64,000 nt of DNA from Penelope pileata (GCA_013396635.1 WBMW01001654.1:787187-851186); one strand, 5' to 3'. Shown: positions 1 to 14,225, numbered from the stretch's first letter. The notes: generated by a model from the sequence alone, not told the origin. Program-made: numbers and translations.

Positions 1-2093
1 AAGAAACAATAAAAAAAAAAATCAATGAGAATAGTATTTCCATTGTAGCTAGCACTTGGCTAATGAGAGAAACAAGGCAAACACAAGCATCATCCCTAAC
101 AGCAATACGTGAGCTAACTGTTAAGGCAAATAATAAATGGGGGAAAAAAAATACCCAACTGACAAGCACCCTTTCTGGTATTGAATTTTTGCAAAGTGCT
201 GGAATACAGTAAGGAATACTTTTAGCTGAAATATGAGACTAAACCAACCAAGGAACAGCTTGAAACAAACTGCCAGGAAGTTCTACATACAGAAGAAACA
301 TGCAAAGTTTGTTTCGTCCTTTCCACAGCTCATGCTTAGGGAACCTTCTTCAAGGGACAACCTCTAAAGCTTGAGCTTATTGTTGTAGGCAGGAACTGAA
401 TGGATAAATTCACCGGCTACAAGAAGTAGGAAACAGCTGGGGGCCTTCATTTATTTACCTAGTTTGTCCATAGATATGAAAAAAAGATTAATTATACAAG
501 AGAAGAGAGATTTTAGGGGAGATGGCTGATGGCAAATATTTTCCCCCTTAGCATCTGTGTACATTCATAGCACACTGTCATTTAGGTTCTGCTTGGCACA
601 GAACATGCATTAGAAAAATACCTCAGACACCTGATGGTGTACATATAGTGTTCTGATCTAGGGAAAGAGTTTTGCAAAAAGCTAGAGATGATGGGCAGAA
701 GCTAAGCAAACCCAAGTGGAACTTAACTTGAATGAAAACAGCGCAAACATCTCTGCAATGTCAGACCATTGCCAACATCCATCCTGCAACAGATGAGGGG
801 GAAAGACAAATAAATGCTGGACACACAACAACAGAGGAAACTTGTGCTTGGTCCAGGCTCAGAAGCTGGAGCTCAGCCTCCAGCTCAAAGCCACTGAAGG
901 TGACCAACAGACATGGGATGCAAATCTCAGCAGAAAACATGAGAAGTCGAACAGGTCCCAGCTCTGACTGAAAGAAGAACTAAGCTGTCCGGAGAAGCTG
1001 CTAAGGCAAATATTGACATTGCTCTTATCTAAGAGTTTCAAAGTGTAACCCAGGAAGTCAAGATGGAACAGCAATGCTATCAGATAACTGAGGGTAAATA
1101 GGCTCAGACTGAGAAGGCTGCTTCTCTTCTAGCTCACTTATTAAAAGCCTCCCCTGAATTTACTGTATGGGAACCGTGCTTCTCACTCAGCAAGACAACC
1201 ATGTGCAGACTGAATACAAATCAGAGAGAAAACATCTCCAGATATGCATACCAAACCGTCTGATAAAAGGGCAACAGAGCCACATCCAAAACATGCCAAT
1301 ATCAATGTGACTGTACATATCTAACTTGGGGTACAGGAAATCAAACACTGAAAAGTATTGTTTTCCTTCAAGTTTGAGAATAAAAGTTCTAGAATGGAAC
1401 AGGAAATAATATACATTAAAAACACTGCATTCAAAAAGGGTTCCAAAAACATGAGGCCAGAGATGTGTAGTCAGGTGTTAACCAAGCAGTGGCAGCAAGC
1501 AGCAGTTTAACGCGTGCCACAGGTGCCTGTGCCAGTGGTGCATTGCAACAGCTCTCTTCTTTCCCTGCAACAGTGGCAGCTTCAATTTATTGGTTGGAAA
1601 ATGTGCTTTTATATAAAACTCTGGGGTGACCACTCTTCCAAAGGAGATTTACAGCACCCTGCTGTGCATCACACAGCTATTTTCACTAAACACAGTGCAT
1701 CTGATCCAGCAGTGCCTCACAATGGGTTGCACATTTCAGAAGCACAGACTCAGAGCTGGTCAGACCTTTCAAGCTCCCTGGCTGTGAGTTTACAGCCTGT
1801 TTTAGAAAACTTTTTTTTCACCACAGGTATAAACTGGGATTATAATCTGTAACAAATGCAATTAACTGGCTACCACAAACCCATTTTCTGCAGGATACTA
1901 TTTTTTATTATTAAATAACAGCAATTTTTTTAACATTTTAGCCTAATGCCCAAGCACAGATGTGAATGTCGATTAAAGTGCGCAGGATTTCAAAAACAAT
2001 CATTTATTAGATTGTCCCAACTAATTTTTTTTTTTTTTTACACTAAATAGCATTCACAGTAGAGTTAGAATGAGTAACTTAGGTGAGACAGGA

Positions 2094-2172
2094 ACTTTGG
2101 TGGTCAGCTGGTCCAATCCTTTCTCAAAGAAGGACAAACTCTGAAATCCAGACTGAGTTCCACCCAGTCCTT
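2094..2172 (-). mobile_element. Degraded CR1 LINE 3'-end fragment
   Basis: The segment resembles the reverse complement of a CR1 3' untranslated region. It has the typical order: a GTCAGCTGGTCCAATCC block (CR1: GTCATCTGGTCCAACCC), then a CTCAAAGAAGGACAAACTCTG-like block, then a CCAGTCC end. The octamer tail is not recognisable. Divergence is high, so this is an old copy in SLC25A21 intron 1. Confidence 0.55.
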
Positions 2173-5100
2173 TAATTATTCTTTCTGTATTTTATAACAT
2201 CAAGGAGAAAGCTGAAGCTTCCAGCTTACAGATAGATTATATAATTTTCATCCTTAATTGCCATGATTAGCCTGCATACTATGACAATTTATCACAAAAA
2301 GTTACTTTTGTGATAAAAAATTTAGATTTTGTAATTCAGGAATAATTAACTTCATTTTAAAATCTTCAATTAGCAGAGTAAAACTTTCAGCTAAAGCAAA
2401 CTTGCATATCTGCCTCAGTATAAAGTGAAAATTCTTCCAGTATAAAACTTCTTTTTCTGTAAGCAGCATGTCATGATCTTTTGAAGGTTTTGCTTAAAAT
2501 TATGGCAAAATAATTTCCTCTGATATCGTGCTATTTTTTTTTAATCACTCGATGTCTTTTCATCAAGCAAAGCTTCAGGAGTCCCTGGGATAGGAACCCT
2601 TTACCAGCTATTCCTGCTGGAGAGGAGCTTAGTTGCTAGCCCCATTCTATTCCTACAGACACTAGTGAGTTGTGATAAAAAATAAGGCCTGTCTTATTCA
2701 AATATCTGGTATCTACTTTTAGGCACCCAGTTTAATACACTCAAACTGGAAAGTTTCATTTTAAAGTTATTTGCCTGCATAGCTCAGAGCTATCAGCCTG
2801 AGCACTGCAAGCTTAGGAGGTCGCTGCCTGGCTTCAGCAGGACACTTCAGAGCACCCAAGTCTGCTGTAATTGGAAACAATTCACCAACAGTTCCATTCC
2901 TGTACACATCCAGGGAGCAGCCTCTGAGACCTGGTGAACACATTGACGTGCTGGACACCACAGGAGACCTTGTACAGACCTAACTCAGTTCAAAAGAGAT
3001 ACCGGGGAAATTATAACTTCCATTGATTTCACTGGAATTGAGATACGACCAGTTGCATGGTTTGGGCACCTCCACGGCCCTAGCACCGGGGAATGCATTT
3101 CCCTGGAAGTACATGTAAAAAGTGAATGAATTAAAGCCCAGAAAGCAGGACTGTTATGCTTGAGGTTTCACTCAGCTTAAAAAAATTAAATCCAACATGT
3201 CATTTTTCTGAAGATTTGACTCCCCACCAAAGCCAGTGCATATGCAGCTACCCTCCTGTTGGATCTGCACCACCGTGTAAAAACTGCAAGTCCCAAACAC
3301 ATCAAAAAAGAGCAAGAATGAACCCAGTTCTGCAGCCCAGTGAAAAAGACTCGGAAAACAGGATTTTCTTGCTTCCTCATTTTCCTGGGCCACAAGCTAA
3401 GCCGAGCAGGGTCCCAGCTCTTTTTCTGATCTCAGGATACTCTCAGGTCTGTTCTGAATTGCTCTGTAAGCCGCAGGCGCCCGATTTTTGCTTAGGCAGA
3501 GTGCAGGCAGTCTAAATCTTGTCCTTAGTCAAAACTATTTATATCACAAACCTGAATACTGAAAGGTTTACAAAACAATTAGCAAATGTAAACATAAAAA
3601 ATGTTCAAGTTTTACAAACAATCCAACAATAATACAAAATGCACTACAATGATTTATTCCTCCGTCTGAATTCAATTTCCTAACCATAGAGTTTGTAGCC
3701 AAAATAAAGACAAAGCAAGCTATCCTTATTCCAGTTCAACTAAATAAGGTTCCAGCTCTCCTGATGCCTCTCTGAAAAAGAAATGTATTAAACTCATCTG
3801 ACTCTCTTCAGAGTTTTTCAGTTCTTCACATGTTTTGCAAGTAGGGTTCTAGGCGCAGTTACAACAATGAATTAAAGTGTGGGAAACAAGGATTAAGACT
3901 GAAGAGAAGATCAGTTTAAACCTGAGCTTGCAATAACTGAGCATCCATCTCTACTTGACTGCTGTGTTTTTCCCTGAAGGATGCTACCCTCTCTCTGTGC
4001 ACAGAGTGCACATGCCTCAGTTCAAGCAGCACAACAGCATGCTGTCTTTAGGGTCCCCTCCATTCTTAAAAACAGTTGGAAGATACACAAATAAGAACAC
4101 AAAGGACTACAAGCAAGAAGAAAAATTAAAATTAATATCATTGTTAAGGCAGTGCAAACCTTCTCCCTCTCCTCCTTCCAGGATTATGTCCCTGCTTCTC
4201 TACAAGTTGCACAAAACATTAACAGCATGCCACTGAATGTGTCTGATTTACTTGCAGGTGCCCATCTTTCCTGAGGCACCAGAGAGGATACATGGCTCTT
4301 GCAAATCTCAGCATGCCACCTTAAGTCTTTAGTGAAAATACTCAAGTAGAATAAAAAGATACAGGCATAACCCATAATCAAATGTATATGTAAGTGACAA
4401 TACATTAAATGAGGAGATAATGAGTATTTAAATAGAACAGCCATTATTCATTGCTTTTACTGAACAAAGTATACATTGAGATTGAGAGAAGGGAAAAGGT
4501 AGGATCGTACCACACAAGCGCAAGAGTTGTTCCCCAATTTATTTCAACGTCATTCCAAGCATTCACTGCAGGGCTGCAGGACCAAGCAAATGATGTTCAA
4601 AGTGTTATGGCAAGTCTCAGCAGATCAATGTGCTTGCAATGATTTTAAAGAACATTTCTGAATGTAGCAAATCTGTGTGTGAACAACATCTAACCAAGGT
4701 ACCATGAAAATGCTCTATTTTTAGAAATGTTCAGAAGTCCGTTTTACACTTCATACCAAGAATTTTAATAAGTGACATTTTTGGAGGATGTTTAAGGACT
4801 TCCTGCTCCAATTTTATTGCCACTTCTTTCTTTTCAAAAGTCTTCAATCTGTTTGTATAAAATTTAATTTAAAATCAACTTCTTTTTCCCTACTGATTTC
4901 CAAAAAGTAATTTTTCTTATGATCCTCCTGCGTATTCTTTAGCTGCCAGAAATATTTGAATTCCAGGTAAGAACAATGTTACAGAAGAAATGATACCAAA
5001 GCATATCAAAGTTCAAATACATGGTAAATTGTACATTTTTCTCGTTTTCCAAAACAATGAACATACCTTGAATTCTTTTGCCTACTGACAGAGGAAAGAA

Positions 5101-6301
5101 GTTCCATTTACCTACCACTTCAAAAATTGCACACCATGTCTTTTAGTTCATCTGTCAAATAAAAGATGTCATCCTGTTTCTTATGCAAAACACTTAGTTC
5201 TCATTGATTTTTAGCAGAACATTTGCTATTATTTTCCAGAACTATAAGCTAAAGCCCAAATCTTGATTCAGGAAGAAAAAGATAAACAAAATACCATTTG
5301 CTTACAGTAATGGTATCACACATGAGTACCCACATCCCTTCACTAGTCTTTAATTAAATCCATGTTGCGCAGAACAGTTATTGTCCATGCCTGACATACC
5401 TTCTTCTGTCTGCATTCACCTAATGGCAATGCGCCCTAGAAAGATGGGAAAGAAGGAAATCTCCTTTTTCAGGTGCTGGATGAGGTCTCCTCCTTTCACT
5501 CCCTTTGTGGAGTAGACATCTGGCTTTTATGCCAGTGTTCATCCAGTATCTACTCTTACAAGAAAGAAGAGCCTCCAACTACTGCAAGACAATTTGTTTC
5601 TTCCAGGAGAGGACTACTCCAGTTCTAAACCAGCAGACCTCTATGAGATGACTGAAAAATGCTGCAGCTGCTGCATGAATGTATCAAGGTCTGCTCAGCT
5701 CAAAGTAGATTTCCATCTCTGCTGGCTACATCCACCTTCATAATCATCCCAAATGAAAGAAAACAATAAAAAGGCTGCCCCACAGAAGTGTTCGTATGCG
5801 ACCTGGGCAAAGGTATTTTCAGTTCAAGTGCCAGGAACTCAATTGCTGCTTTAGTGCAAACTTTGCATCAGGCTACAGTGCAGAGTATACTCTGGCAGAA
5901 AAGTAGCAATTAGGAAGAAAAATATTTAGCAGTGTCAAGAATAGTTGTACATCAATGAGTACAAGCCTTAAGTTACTACTCCAAATGGCAGAATTCCAGC
6001 AACTCAGTAACTTGTTTATCTAACCAAACGCATTAACAGCAACTGATGCCTATATAAACTTCAAAAGACTGGAGAGACTTATTTTTATCTCTCAATTGAT
6101 ATATTTTCAACAGACCAATTTTGATAATTATGACTTGATGAAATATTGAAGAGCTTTTCCAAAATGTTGTTCAACGTCACATGGAACCTTCACAGTCATC
6201 TACACTATGATGTTAAATGCAGCTAGAGAGAAACTATTACTTCGTCCTTCAAAACCAGAAAGCAGTAAAAATACTAGCTACTGTTATGTCCTATGATAAC
6301 G

Positions 6302-6309
6302 TGACGTCA
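6302..6309. promoter_or_regulatory. Palindromic CRE (TGACGTCA)
   Basis: A perfect 8-bp cAMP response element sits in an AT-rich part of SLC25A21 intron 1, about 8 kb from the promoter. CREB/ATF proteins bind this palindrome. CpG-containing octamers are depleted in vertebrate introns, so a retained copy is mildly suggestive. No other regulatory context is evident, and it could be chance. Confidence 0.3.
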
Positions 6310-7183
6310 GTTGAAGACTGCACATGTTCTACTGCAGTCTTTAACAAGCTATGGGGGAAGGTACAAATGACATGGTAAATTTATATTTGAATTCAGGGAA
6401 CTTGTTTAGAAGTCTGTTTCCCATTTAGTTCTCCAACCAGAAACAATATTTTCATTTGTAAACATACTGTTTCATAATCAGGCATTTTGTGTTTTTGAGG
6501 GTCCCTCAGAATAAAATCTGCCAAACTCCAATAACTTATTTTTAAAATAAAGGACTATCTTTTCAGCATAAATCATTCAATACTTTCTGCACTGCTCCAC
6601 AGTCTAACATCTAAGGAAAGATTTTAAGGAAAATTTAATGTAGTGTCCAAATATAACTTTACTTTAAACATGAGGTCATCTAAACATCTGTCTCCAATAT
6701 ATCCCTAAGGATTTAAATCAAAAGTCTGCTAAACATGTACAATCATTTTGAAAATAAATAACAGAACAAATTTAGTCTTGATTATGATTATCATGCTTTT
6801 TAAAAGGAAACATTTATTCTAATAAGAAAAGTCTGAACTAATTTAAACTTTATGGACATTAACCTAGAAGAGTTTAGAAGAGTTTCATAGGCTAAATAAT
6901 ACATTTTTTTCCATTTAGTGTAGTCTCTAACAATATTCATTGTTTAATATTTGCAGCAAGACAGACCATATGCTTTCTTCATCCCCTTTAGAAATGTCTA
7001 ATCAATAATGCCATATTTCTTCTTGTGTTTACAATTATTATTTTGCAGAAAGAAGAAAACTTTGTTGACAAATCAGGAAAAGAGGTTAATTTGTTTCATG
7101 ATGCTCATCATCACATTTTACACTAAGGAAGAATATGCCGGACAAAATATATTGCATCTTGATATCTACTTTCTCCATTAGTT

Positions 7184-7239
7184 AGAAAGAAGAAGAAAAA
7201 AAAAAGAGAGAGAGAAGAAAAAAAAAGAAAAAAAAGAAA
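7184..7239. repeat. 56-bp uninterrupted polypurine tract
   Basis: A run of only A and G, made of AGAAGAAG, an A-run, a short (GA)n core and further A-runs, interrupted by no pyrimidine. It is low-complexity sequence with mirror-like character. Confidence 0.9.
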
Positions 7240-8233
7240 CAGGAGAGGCTGTTTAAAGTCAAGACCATCTAATTACTCACCTAGCATTCCAATTTTGCTA
7301 TTTAAAATTTTTTACAAACAGGTACAATGACTAACGAGTACAGCTCGCCTGCTTAATTCAGCAGCCCTCATCCCATTTCAAATCCTAACCCCATTTCAGA
7401 GAAGAGAATGGAGCACTCATCCATGAAGCACAGTACTATCTTGGTACCTTAGTTGCTTTGGCTCTGTAATCACAAACCATGAAACAAGAGTAAGGAGCAG
7501 ACCATAAGGACTTCCAAAGCTCCCAGGTTCTTCCAGAAGTCTTTCCCTCTCCAAATTGCTTTAAGTTTGGTTGGGGAACTATTTTTGATGAGGAACTGTT
7601 CCAAATGTGAACTAGTGTAGCAATCCAGGAAAAACAGATGCTACCTAGGAAATAATCACCAAAGCCTAAAAAGAATGCTGGACATGGCGTTTAGGATGTG
7701 CAGCACAAACAAGGCAACCACTGTTGTTTGCATGTCTGACAAAACTGGGGTGTGTATACATATACAAGATCATGCTGACACTTGTCAGTGTTTACAGCAA
7801 GACAGTGTTTTGAAAACCAAATTCTTCTAACAACCTATAAGCAGCCTGATAAGCAGGCTTTGTACTTATCTCCACAAGATTAAGCTCAAATGTGTCTTAG
7901 GCAAGGCAGCACTGCAAACCAACCCGAAGAGAACACACGCTCATATAAATATAAGGAAAGCTAGTATATCATCACTAACCTCTAGCATTCATAATGGCAT
8001 GACTCAGATCCCAAACTAATTTGAAAATCATGGGAACCCTTGGTTTTGCGATACACATGAAATAAGTATTTACTGATCATGAATTGTTTTTATGTCTTTA
8101 AACTTTACTTTCACAAATTGTAATCCAAATTCCCATAACCTAACTTTCTCACCTGCAACAGCCTCAACACACCTTTTTGGTCACCTTCCCCCCCCAGGAA
8201 ATGCCTCACGTAGCATCTTACTGTAGTATTACA

Positions 8234-8247
8234 CTGCCATCTCGTGG
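8234..8247 (-). promoter_or_regulatory. CTCF-like core motif (one mismatch)
   Basis: The minus strand reads CCACGAGATGGCAG. It matches the CTCF consensus CCASYAGRKGGCRS at every position except the fifth, where G replaces a pyrimidine. It lies in SLC25A21 intron 1. With respect to the better motif at 24521 it is oriented divergently. Occupancy cannot be judged from sequence. Confidence 0.35.
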
Positions 8248-8924
8248 GGAATAGAGCAAATGCATAGAGATCACCACCATTACTTAGCTTTTGAGTATTT
8301 GGATTTTTGTGAGGTTGATGTGGTTTGGTTTGGTTTTGAGATAGAACACATTATACAAGAGGCTAACAGTAGAAAATATATAATCTTTCTCAAAACCCTG
8401 AGGCTTCTATGTACAAAACCTTAAGTATAAATTTCTACTGCACAGCACAGAAGATTCTGTGCTTAGTAAGTTTTGTCACTGTTCACTAACATGCCACACG
8501 AAAGCTCACCCAACTAGTTTCTTTCCCCATTGTTTCTCCTGGAACAAAGAAAACAGTAGTGATGCATTCTTGCTGCAGGATGCTCCATCTTTCCTTTTAT
8601 TTACTCAAACCAGCAAGTATCAAAACAAGGCAACACCAGTTTAGTTTGAAAATCAGACTCCATGTTCAAAATACAAGTTTGTTATGAGCAATTCCTGGGT
8701 CCACAGACACACACACAAAAAGTGAAATAATAATCTTCATTTTGAGGTCCCAGCTTCTACACAAAGTAATAAGCATACAGCAGGTGTCAAGACAAAAGTT
8801 ATGTAAAGCCATACAGTTTGTTAGTTTTCACCATTGTTGTACAAACACATACAAAAAACTACATCTTCATATCTTAATTCTCATATAAAAGCTATTAAGT
8901 TTCAAAAAAAAAAAAAAAAAAAGG

Positions 8925-9117
8925 CAGAGCAAGGAACATATTTAAGAATTGCAAATGGAGTTCTCCTTTTTTTAATGTTTTACTAAAAATATGTATTAAA
9001 AAATAAAAAGCTTTGTTAGTTATAGACATTAACTATACTACATATTTTATATGCTGCCCAAGACAATTTCTCTTCACTCAGTGTGGCCCAGGCAAGCCAA
9101 AAGTTTGAACACCCATG
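8925..9117 (-). mobile_element. hAT DNA transposon terminal fragment
   Basis: Read on the minus strand from 9117, this segment aligns with the left end of the hAT element at 18990. Both share a CATGG start, the block CTTTTGGCTTGCCTGGGC, an ACTGAGTGAAG or ATTGAGTGAAG block, and TAGTATAGTTAATG further in. The similarity fades after about 190 bp into an A-run and unique sequence. The opposite terminal inverted repeat was not found, so this is a truncated copy of the same family in SLC25A21 intron 1. Confidence 0.75.
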
Positions 9118-9252
9118 GTCCAACCTGTCTTTCAGATTCAGGGGTGAATTTTCAGTATCATTATTTGGTAGAAAAGGAGAGGCTCAGAAACTGAATACGC
9201 TACTTACAGAATTAAATAAGGTTTGAGATGCTGTGAGTAGTGGATGGGGAGA

Positions 9253-9292
9253 TACTGTGTGAGCATGCCCACAGTGAAATGCTCACACAGTA
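9253..9292. repeat. Perfect 14-bp inverted repeat with 12-nt loop
   Basis: The arm TACTGTGTGAGCAT at 9253-9266 is perfectly complementary to ATGCTCACACAGTA at 9279-9292, with the loop GCCCACAGTGAA between them. It is about 135 bp from the hAT fragment boundary. The hairpin is too short to be called a microRNA precursor on sequence alone. Confidence 0.85.
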
Positions 9293-12200
9293 ACTGCAAC
9301 TGCCTTGGCATGGCGTTCTGCATGCCTTCATCTAGCTGGTCTGTGCACTAGTTTGCAGCATATAGGCACATTCTCATGGATAAAAACCAGGCACAGTGAC
9401 CTTTTTCAAAGTGCCCAAGAAACAGCAGCACATTTCCTTGGAGTACTTCAGCTTGCTGAATGTTCCCCTGAAACAGGTTCTGTGTGACTGCTTCCCACCC
9501 TTAGTTTGTTAGTATTAACAGTCTCTGTTAATGTTCAAATTGCCAGTTCAGTACAGGCGGTGAAAAACAATGAACACATACTCAGGTTATATTTCAGCCT
9601 TAAGAGAGAAATAGTAATGTATAAGCACTTTAAAACCTTCTGGTTTCAACTCCAGATATTGACCAGCTTTAGCTTTATACTCAGCAGGTTGAAACTACCT
9701 CTGAGCACTAAGTGATTATTTTAATAACATGTGACTGCCAATAGTATGGCTTAAAAGCAAGAAAAAAGCAGCTAGGAAAACACAGAATGGTCATCCTAAC
9801 TTTAGTTCCCAGGAAAAAAAAGACAGCAAAATAATCAAAACAACACCTAGGGAAAAAAGAAAAAGGGAGGATTAGCCAATTTTCCCACTGTTTGAAAGTG
9901 CTTCCTGTACTTCCATTACCCTCCTTCTCCTCTTCATATGGGCCAAACAACCTAAGGTGTTTCACAGATCATGCTGGCTGGTGTACCTTGCAGTGATTTT
10001 TGTCTGCCTAATGCCTCCAGAGATGGGAGGACCAAACACTGCTTTTAATATTGCATCTGACACACTTACTCTGATGATTGGCTTTCCTGCTATAGATCTG
10101 GTTCAAAGGAGTTGCTGCAATCCAGGATAATCAACTCTGCCTATTCCTGAAATAAAACACCTCTCAAAAGAAAAGGTTTGGACTTTCAAAGGAGCTTAAG
10201 AGAATTAGACTCTCAAATCCTATTAGATTTCAATGCAGCTGGAAACCTAACTCTTTCCAAAAAAATCAAAGCCAAGAGGTCTAGACAGGCAGAAATCCTG
10301 CTGTTTCATGAAAATATGGAGAATGAGAAAAAAAAAGACAAGCTCCAGTTATTCTTACACAGAAAGGAAATACTTTTCTCTAAAAGGAAACAAACAAACA
10401 ACAAAAAAAAAAACCAGCCAAAAACAACAACAAAGCCAACTCATTCTGACTTTCCCATATTCATTTTGCAATAATAGAAAGCCAACAGTTCACAATCATT
10501 TATTAAATGGAATTAGGAAAATAAATGCACTGAATTACAGTAGAAAAGTGTTTAAAGATGAGCTAATATTACAGATTCGAAAGACATAATCCTTTGTTTT
10601 TATCACCTACTACATACAGAAAATAAACCTTTCAACATTTTAACTTCAAAATTAAAGATGATTATCTTGTTTATTTGAAAGTATATGGGAGCAAGAGAAG
10701 TGAACATAAAATCACAGTTGTATTTACTTTGTGTTTGTGTTACCTGTGGTTTTCGCTAAATGTCTCCATCTATTTAAAAAAAAATTAACACACACTTCTA
10801 TCAAGCAGCAACATCCTAAAACCTTCAGGGTAACCAAATCCAGTCACTTCACTCAGCCAAGGGTCATCCGTGCAGTTGTTTAAGATGACATTTCACTGAA
10901 TCATTCAATCTGACTCAAGAGGCTGTTCTCCGAATGCCTTGGCAAATCTACCCAGGTGTCACACAATGTAATTTGCAGTAGTCAATTCCTCTTTCTATGG
11001 AAAGAAATCTCTGTTGATTCTGCATGCAGCACACTATTTATTGCTTTAATTTCTGCCTCTGCCATACTGGCAGAAAAAACAATGGCTTTCTGATCCTTAT
11101 GAATTAGAGAAATGATTCTTCTTTACCCTGCATTGACTGGGCCGCTGAAATAGCCTTTTGGTTTCCCAGATATAAAGCAATTCTGCAGTTACGAATTCCC
11201 AGGTTCTTCCTTTCACAATGATTTTTAGAGTTTAAAGAGTTTATTTTCTGTTTATTTTTTTTCCTGCAAATTTCATGCATGCCTTATTGTACTAATTAAC
11301 CACTAGAGAAAAGGAGCGTGCCATCAGTTCACTGTACTGCAAGGGACACAATTTACTAATGAAGTGCCCCAGTTACATTTCAATCAAACTCCAATTCCTC
11401 TCTATACAGCAAGGAAAGCAAACAAAATCAAGTATTTTCAGTTCTGTTTCAGTTATTAACCTCCATTCAGGAATCCAAAAGATGGGAACAAACTCAATGT
11501 CAACAGGAAGAGCACACACCAAGACTAAGACCTATATTTAAGATCGAGTTCACCTTCAGGAAGTGAAGCTTTCAATCCAACGTGAAGTCAGACTCTGAGC
11601 CCCGCGGAAGCAGATGCACCCCTTGCCACAGACATGAAGTAGGCTTGAGATCCTGTCATGCCTGAGTGTCACAGTTCAGTGGTATCAGAACACCATTTGA
11701 GTTTACCTTTAACTTAGAAATGCCTCAAACAGCCAACAGTATGTTTAAATCTTTTCTGTTGCAACACGGAATGCTTGCATTTCTCCTTACTTCAGCTTGC
11801 CAGTATCTTCCATTCTATCAGTCTTGGAGACTAGGGGTCATGCTTGATTTCTTTTTCCCCTTCCCCTCTCTTTATTAAGTACATGAACAAGTTCTGTCAT
11901 CTTTCATAAAGCTTCAGAAATCCCTCTCTTCCTGTTCTGACAGCTTAGGCTTATCTCTAATCATTTTCCACTTGACCTAGCAGAATCACATCTTATCAGA
12001 TCCTTTTGCATCGGACATGCAGATGCTAAATAACTTATCGTTTGTGCAGACATTCATTGCACCCACACTGCTGTACAATTCGTTCTCTGACTTACCTTAC
12101 TACTTTCTTAGCATTGTTTTGACAAACACACCAAATTATGGCACCTTTCTTACAGCTTCCTGCACTCCTTTTGCTTAACTGTATGAGATAAGGTGACGAG

Positions 12201-14000
12201 AACTTCTTAAAAATCTATTCATCAGCTCACTATCGTGACTTTGTTTCAGTTTCCTGCTAAATACCAGTCTGTGGTACAGGTAACAATGTCACCCTAGGCT
12301 ATTTGTGACATTCACACAAGGCTAGTAAATATGACAAAGGGCCTACAAAAGCCCTGTGTCCTTCTGCAAAGGCAGCCAAATGCAATATGAGGTGTCGGTG
12401 TCTAAAACTGAATTTAGGCAACCAAGTACCTTACAGGGGTGAAATACTAAGTACACTCTCAGCAACTCAAGCCCTCCATTCTTTCCTTCCTGCTTTCGCC
12501 TTTTCCATGTTGGATCCACACTTGTTTGAAATTTAACCAATGGACTGAAGAGCTTGAAGCTATGGCCTTCCTCTTCTGTCTTCTCTATAAATCACCAAGA
12601 ATGCCACTGTATTTCTAAGTATGTGTCATGAAAGTTAATTTTCAAGTTTAATCCACTTCCCTCCAATACCTGAAAACCCCTCTGTCATGATGCTATTGGT
12701 ATTAAGTTCAAAAGAACAGTCATGTTTATTTCAAAACCAATGAGTAGAGATCTCTGTAGAGATTCAAGGTCAGTGATGGAGTTAAGGAACCTGCCTGACT
12801 ACGCAAAACATTGCAAGCACCTTAACAGTATGCCCCTGGATTAGATTCAATAGGCTTTCCTTATTATACCTTAAAAAGTGCTAGGTGCAGATTAGTTGCC
12901 TCTTTGAAAGGAGAACACCTTAATGTTTATGCCTACCATGTAAGTCTCTTCCCTGTATCGCCATCAAACACTTCTGTTTTCCAATCCCAGTCCTTCTGTA
13001 GGACTCTACCTTCAGCTATGTGACATTTTTTTTTCCCAGTGTGTTAGCCAAACAACATCTACTTCTACGAACAAAGAGCAATTCCTTTAAAGAGAACAGG
13101 CTGCCTTCAGAGCAAGGAAAGATGCCACCTTCGATCAGTCTGAATCACTCATGCACAGGCCCTCAGCCACAGGCAGAGCAATCTGTCACCTTGCAGAACA
13201 TCTGCTGGCCAAACATCTTGGTATCTCTTCAGGTTTGAAGGGCCGTCAACAGGTTGGAAAGATTAAACCCTTCCTCTCTCTCCTGAGAGAAGAGGGGGTT
13301 GGTTCCAAGCAGAACCTAAAAGCACATTAGGATTTCCAAGGCTGCAGAAAAGCTATGTAAACCCAGAGCACTGGAAGGACCAGAACAGCCCTCACTGCTC
13401 CTGCTGCAACATCTCTGTGTCAAAGCGAGGGCCAAACACAAAGTGCAGAGTCAGGGGTGTGCAGAGGACGTGCACAAATACGCTGGGGCAGGAGTGCACA
13501 GCGGGGGATTCAGTGGGAGCTGGGGCTCAGCACCCACCTGCGCAGTGCTGCTTGTGCACATTGTGCCAAACGGCTGCACCGAGCACAGCTCTCCTCTCTC
13601 AGCTAAAACATAACATGGCACGCAGCATGTTGACCCTGAAAGTGATGCGAAACAACAATTAAAAACATGCTGCATAGCTGAGATGCCAAAAGGATTTACA
13701 AACACACATTGACCAGCAGGACCTTGTGTCAACACTCCCTACGCCGTGGGCTAACATAAATATTTTAGATTGATTCTCTTTAGGGGAAGCAAAGTGGAGA
13801 AATGAACCAGCAGCGATTTTGTTTCTACACAGAGAGATGTGGGCGGCTTTGACGTCTGCAGCTCTCCGTCCGAGCACCGTAACCACAGCTCTCCCACAGC
13901 TCTCCGTTTGGGACCGTGCTCCCGCCCGGCGCGGGCACCTCACGGGCGCGGCTGCCAGAGGAGCGCAGCAGGACGCAGGGCTGAGCCGTTCCCGGGGGAG

Positions 14001-14023
14001 CCCTCCCTCCCTCCCTCCCTCCC
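14001..14023. repeat. (CCCT)5CCC tract, G-quadruplex-capable on minus strand
   Basis: Five CCCT units plus CCC. On the minus strand, which is the SLC25A21 sense strand, this reads as six GGG runs separated by single A residues. That is the textbook pattern for a parallel G-quadruplex. It lies about 250 bp downstream of the exon 1 donor, in the first part of intron 1. Confidence 0.85.
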
Positions 14024-14225
14024 GCCTTATCGCTCCAGAGGCTGCGGCTGTGCTCAGGCCGATACACCGCGGAGCCGCGATGCCCGCCCCTGGGGGCAGC
14101 ACACTTCCAAAAGTTACTGTGGCACTGCCCCAGGACCCCCGGGATCCCCTCAGGGTCCGCCGCCCGCCCCGCCGCCGCCGGGGGAGGAGCCGCCGCCTGA
14201 GAGCCGCTGCCGCAGGACGGGCGGA

